From positions 3,224,001 to 3,288,000 of the forward strand of contig NC_009436.1 of assembly GCF_000016325.1 (NCBI RefSeq): a DNA stretch of 64,000 nucleotides, written 5' to 3'. The stretch's first letter is position 1. The number at the start of each line of letters is the position of its first letter. This document shows positions 60,919 to 64,000 of this stretch, one piece after another. The position numbers and the translations under genes were made by a program. Origin of the DNA: Enterobacter sp. 638. GTDB lineage: Bacteria; Pseudomonadota; Gammaproteobacteria; Enterobacterales; Enterobacteriaceae. The notes under the pieces are model-generated. The model did no database searches and was not told where the DNA came from. It saw nothing but the letters and a program-made list of their open reading frames with translations.

Positions 60919-62286
60919 ATGTTTAAACCCCCTTTTATTCTGTCCATCGCCGGTGGCGGCAGTACCTATACGCCTGGCATTGTGAAAAGCCTGATGGTGC
61001 AGTTACAGGACTTTCCGCTGGCAGAAATTCGCCTCTATGATATCGATGCGGCGCGCCAGAACACCATTGCGCCAGTCGTTGAAAAAGTCATACGCGATCA
61101 CAGCCAGAGCATTATTTTCACCGTCACCGACGATCCAGAAGTGGCCTTCAGCGGCGCGCACTTTGTTTTTGCTCAGATGCGCGTGGGTCAGTACAAAATG
61201 CGCGAGCAGGATGAGAAGATCCCACTGCGTCACGGCGTAGTCGGCCAGGAAACCTGTGGGCCGGGTGGGCTTGCCTACGGACTGCGCACAATCCTGCCGA
61301 TGGTGGAACTGATCGATCTTGTCGAGCGTTTCGCCCATGAGAAGGCCTGGATTGTGAACTACTCCAACCCGGCGGCGATTGTGGCAGAAGGTGTGCGCCG
61401 TCTGCGTCCGAACGCACGCGTGCTCAACATTTGCGATATGCCGGTGGCGGCGATGCGCAATATGGGGGCGATTTTGGGCGTCGATCGCCACAAACTGGAA
61501 GTCGATTACTTTGGCCTGAATCACTTCGGCTGGTTTACGCGCGTGATGGTGGACGGCGTCGACAGACTGCCGGAGTTGCGTAGCCATATCGCCAAATTTG
61601 GGTTGCTGACCGAAGACGCGGCCAAAACCGATCCGCAGCACTCCGATCCGTCATGGGTCAAAACCTGGCGCAACATTAAGCCGATCATGGATAATTTCCC
61701 GGACTATCTGCCGAATCCGTATCTGCAGTATTACCTGATGCCTAACCAGATCGTTGAACATCAGAACCCGGATTACACCCGCGCCAACGAAGTGATGAAC
61801 GGGCGCGAGAAAAAGCTGTTCGCGGCTGCTGAAGAGTACAAGCGTACTGGCATTTTATCCGATGCGTTCCACGTCGGCGTTCACGGCGAGTTTATTGTGA
61901 ATGTCGCTCGTTCGCTGGCGTTTAACCTGCGCCAGCGCCATCTGGTGATGGTCGAAAACCGTGGTGCGATCACCAATCTGCCTTACGATGCGGTTGTTGA
62001 AGTCCCGGCGTATATCACATCCGAAGGGCCAGAACCGATTCGCGTCGGGCAGGTGCCGCTGTTCCATCAGACTTTGCTGCAGCAGCAGCTTGCGTCTGAG
62101 CAACTGTTGGTCGAAGCCACTGTTGAAGGCAGCTACGAAAAAGCCCTGCAGGCCTTCACCCTGAACCGCACGGTGCCAACAATGGAACACGCGAAAGCGA
62201 TTCTGGATGACATGATAGAAGCTAACCGGGACTACTGGCCTGCGCTGCAAAAAGCCTGGCAGGACGGCGAAGCGGTGAAAAAATAA
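60919..62286 (+). CDS. GH4 6-phospho-alpha-glucosidase
   Basis: Hydrolyses 6-phospho-alpha-glucosides made by the preceding EIICB, using NAD and a divalent metal in an oxidation-elimination mechanism. The 455-residue protein shows the Rossmann loop IAGGGSTYTPG (residues 10-20), the metal-binding and catalytic NICDMP (Cys172, Asp173) and NHFGW (His202), all typical of GH4. The sequence diverges clearly from E. coli GlvA and Klebsiella AglB in the N-terminal third, so it may be a distinct subgroup. GAAGGAG precedes the ATG. A hairpin follows the stop. Confidence 0.93.
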   Translation: MFKPPFILSIAGGGSTYTPGIVKSLMVQLQDFPLAEIRLYDIDAARQNTIAPVVEKVIRDHSQSIIFTVTDDPEVAFSGAHFVFAQMRVGQYKMREQDEKIPLRHGVVGQETCGPGGLAYGLRTILPMVELIDLVERFAHEKAWIVNYSNPAAIVAEGVRRLRPNARVLNICDMPVAAMRNMGAILGVDRHKLEVDYFGLNHFGWFTRVMVDGVDRLPELRSHIAKFGLLTEDAAKTDPQHSDPSWVKTWRNIKPIMDNFPDYLPNPYLQYYLMPNQIVEHQNPDYTRANEVMNGREKKLFAAAEEYKRTGILSDAFHVGVHGEFIVNVARSLAFNLRQRHLVMVENRGAITNLPYDAVVEVPAYITSEGPEPIRVGQVPLFHQTLLQQQLASEQLLVEATVEGSYEKALQAFTLNRTVPTMEHAKAILDDMIEANRDYWPALQKAWQDGEAVKK

Positions 62287-62316
62287 GGGGTTGCTCGCGA
62301 GTTGAACGTGGTTTGC

Positions 62317-62350
62317 TTGTCGGTGTCAGAAAAAACACCGACAATCCATT
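62317..62350 (+). terminator. hairpin terminator between the GH4 gene and sseA
   Basis: TTGTCGGTGT pairs perfectly with ACACCGACAA (10-bp stem, 8-base loop), followed by TCCATTTTT. It should uncouple the PTS-GH4 unit from sseA and the regulator gene. Confidence 0.7.
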
Positions 62351-62425
62351 TTTACCGTCAATCCTTCGGGTTGCAGTATTTGCATCACTAAGGGGAACGG
62401 TTAAGTGGCGAAAATGGAGGCAACC

Positions 62426-63271
62426 ATGTCCACCTCATATTTTGTTGCAGCCGACTGGCTGATTGAACATAGCGACGATCCGGAAGTACAAATTATTGAC
62501 GCCCGTATGGCACCTCCCGGTCAGGAGCACCGCGACCTCACCGCTGAATACCGCGCCGGACATCTGCCGGGCGCGGTATTTTTTGATATTGAAGCCCTGT
62601 CCGATCACACCTCCTCGCTTCCCCATATGCTCCCGCGCCCGGAGGCCTTTGCCGTGGCCATGCGCGAGCTGGGCGTGAATCGTGAAAAACATCTGGTCGT
62701 GTACGACGAAGGGAATCTGTTCTCCGCCCCGCGTGCATGGTGGATGCTGAAAGCCTTTGGTGCTGACAACGTGTCTATTCTGGCGGGCGGTCTCGCGGGC
62801 TGGAAGCGTGATGAATTGCCCTTGCAACAGGGTGACGTTGCGCTGCCTGAAGGGGACTTTGATGCCTCGTTAGATGCCGTCCAGGTGAAACGCCTCACCG
62901 ATGTGTTGCTGGCTAGCCACGAAAAAACAGCGCAAATCGTCGATGCCCGTCCGGCACCACGGTTTAACGCGCAAGCGGATGAACCACGTCCTGGCCTGAA
63001 GCGCGGCCATATTCCCGGCGCACTCAACGTGCCGTGGGGCGATTTAGTCTTTGAAGGTGAACTGAAAACTACCGATGAGCTGGTCGAGATTTTTGAGCGT
63101 CAGGGTGTGAGTCTTCATCTGCCCATTATTGCCAGCTGTGGTTCCGGCGTGACGGCCTGCGTGGTGATTCTGGCGCTAGCGACGCTGGGTGTTTCAGACG
63201 TCACGCTTTATGACGGTGCCTGGAGCGAATGGGGTGCGCGCGACGACCTGCCGATTGAACCTACACCGTAA
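62426..63271 (+). CDS. sseA: 3-mercaptopyruvate sulfurtransferase SseA
   Basis: Transfers sulfur from 3-mercaptopyruvate to thiol acceptors or cyanide. Two rhodanese domains; the active loop CGSGVTA has its cysteine at residue 238 of 281, the same position and length as E. coli. The ATG at 62426 has an ideal ATGGAGGCAACC leader. It is divergent in order from yfhM as in E. coli, but here the alpha-glucoside genes separate the two. The stop overlaps the start of the RpiR gene by one base (TAATG), so the regulator may depend on sseA translation. Confidence 0.96.
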   Translation: MSTSYFVAADWLIEHSDDPEVQIIDARMAPPGQEHRDLTAEYRAGHLPGAVFFDIEALSDHTSSLPHMLPRPEAFAVAMRELGVNREKHLVVYDEGNLFSAPRAWWMLKAFGADNVSILAGGLAGWKRDELPLQQGDVALPEGDFDASLDAVQVKRLTDVLLASHEKTAQIVDARPAPRFNAQADEPRPGLKRGHIPGALNVPWGDLVFEGELKTTDELVEIFERQGVSLHLPIIASCGSGVTACVVILALATLGVSDVTLYDGAWSEWGARDDLPIEPTP

Positions 63272-64000
63272 TGGATAATCGCCTGGCAACGCTGCTAACG
63301 CGCGGGGAATCACTGACCCGCGCGGAGTATCGCGTCTTAGCGCATCTGACAGAACACCCGTTGCTGGTGGGCAATATCACAGTGCGCGAACTGGCGCAGG
63401 CGACGTTTGTCTCGACCGCGACCATCATGCGGCTGTGTCAAAAGCTGGGGTTTAGCGGTTTCAGCGAGTTTATCTGGCACTGTAAACAGCTACTTTCCGA
63501 TACGCCGCATATTGCGTCGCAGGCTCAGGATTTGCCGCAACTCCCTGCCCTGTTTAATCAGTTTATCGCCAACTATCAGCTGACGTTTCAATGGGCCACG
63601 CAAGAGAAGCGACAGCAATTTGCAGCACTATTGCGCGAGAAAGAGAGCTTCTTTCTCTACGGCGCGGGCTTTTCGTATTTGTTTGCTGAATACCTGACCA
63701 AGAAATTGCAGGTGTTAGGCAAAACGGCGTTTATCTCCGGCCCCGGTGACAGTCGAAATATCTTTTTGAGCAACGCGGCGCGTTACCAGGTGTTTATCGC
63801 CGTTTCACGCAGCGGTGAAACGGAACAGGTGCTGGATAAAGCGCGGATTGCGAAAAATGTCGGCATGACGGTGGTCGCGTTTACGCGCGCGTCGGCGAAT
63901 ACCCTGGCGGGGATGGCGGATGTGCATTTTGCGCTGTATGACGAGGCGGTGCATTACGCTGCTGAAGCCGCAGGCGTGACGTCGTTTGAATCAAATCTGG
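63271..64000 (+). CDS. RpiR-family regulator (HTH + SIS), 3' end outside window
   Basis: Open to the window edge; about 243 residues are visible. It begins MDNRLATLLTRGESLTRAEYRVLAHL, followed by an RpiR-type HTH (VRELAQATFVSTATIMRLCQKLGF, about residues 38-61) and a SIS sugar-phosphate-binding domain with SRSGETEQ near residue 178. This resembles GlvR-type regulators of alpha-glucoside genes and very probably controls the PTS-GH4 unit at 59363-62286, though sseA lies in between. It starts within the last base of the sseA stop codon. Confidence 0.88.
   Translation, partial: MDNRLATLLTRGESLTRAEYRVLAHLTEHPLLVGNITVRELAQATFVSTATIMRLCQKLGFSGFSEFIWHCKQLLSDTPHIASQAQDLPQLPALFNQFIANYQLTFQWATQEKRQQFAALLREKESFFLYGAGFSYLFAEYLTKKLQVLGKTAFISGPGDSRNIFLSNAARYQVFIAVSRSGETEQVLDKARIAKNVGMTVVAFTRASANTLAGMADVHFALYDEAVHYAAEAAGVTSFESNL

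Overview
The window comes from a non-Escherichia member of the Enterobacteriaceae, in the broad Enterobacter/Lelliottia/Leclercia/Citrobacter range. Nearly every core gene reads as a close homologue of the E. coli K-12 dapE-to-sseA segment and in the same order. The species cannot be fixed from the sequence alone. No rRNA, tRNA, CRISPR array, complete insertion sequence or complete prophage was found.

Core backbone, left to right: dapE (3' part), ypfN, then leftward ypfH, tmcA, ypfJ, purC, bamC, dapA; rightward gcvR-bcp; leftward perM; rightward bepA and arsC(yfgD); leftward hda and upp-uraA; rightward purMN and ppk-ppx; leftward yfgF; rightward yfgG; leftward guaBA; rightward xseA; leftward yfgJ, der, bamB-yfgM-hisS, ispG-rodZ, rlmN, ndk, and yfhM-pbpC; rightward sseA. 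The core covers lysine/cell-wall precursor supply (dapE, dapA), outer-membrane assembly (bamB, bamC, bepA, yfgM), replication control (hda), nucleotide synthesis and salvage (purC, purMN, guaBA, upp, uraA, ndk), polyphosphate metabolism (ppk, ppx) and translation/RNA modification (tmcA, hisS, rlmN, der). Three PurR-box-like operators mark purC, purMN and guaBA.

Accessory DNA sits in gaps between core genes. (1) 12.1-16.8 kb, between arsC and hda: a regulator-like protein that resembles an IS481-type transposase without its catalytic acids, divergent from an operon of an orphan PTS EIIC, a glycosylasparaginase-family Ntn hydrolase and an M17 aminopeptidase. The operon promoter has a CRP-like site placed for class II activation. 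This is the best candidate for an undescribed catabolic system (sugar-asparagine or aspartyl-peptide conjugates). (2) 19.9-21.5 kb, between upp and purM: a BglA-type 6-phospho-beta-glucosidase whose promoter lies between two identical 12-bp LacI-family operators. (3) 29.9-32.1 kb: a divergent LysR regulator and MFS transporter. (4) 32.2-35.4 kb: an AT-richer xylosidase/xyloside-transporter pair (xynB, xynT). (5) 41.3-42.6 kb, between yfgJ and der: a decayed type VI secretion islet with a 5'-truncated hcp, an L,D-transpeptidase-fold effector broken by two frameshifts, and an intact small membrane protein in the immunity position. (6) 59.1-64.0 kb: an alpha-glucoside PTS EIICB, a GH4 6-phospho-alpha-glucosidase and an RpiR regulator, with core gene sseA lying between the enzymes and the regulator.

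The hyf hydrogenase cluster that separates bcp from perM in E. coli K-12 is absent here, as are yfgH and yfgI. Several core genes need non-ATG starts: hda CTG, purM, yfgM, hisS, yfgG and tmcA GTG, gcvR TTG.
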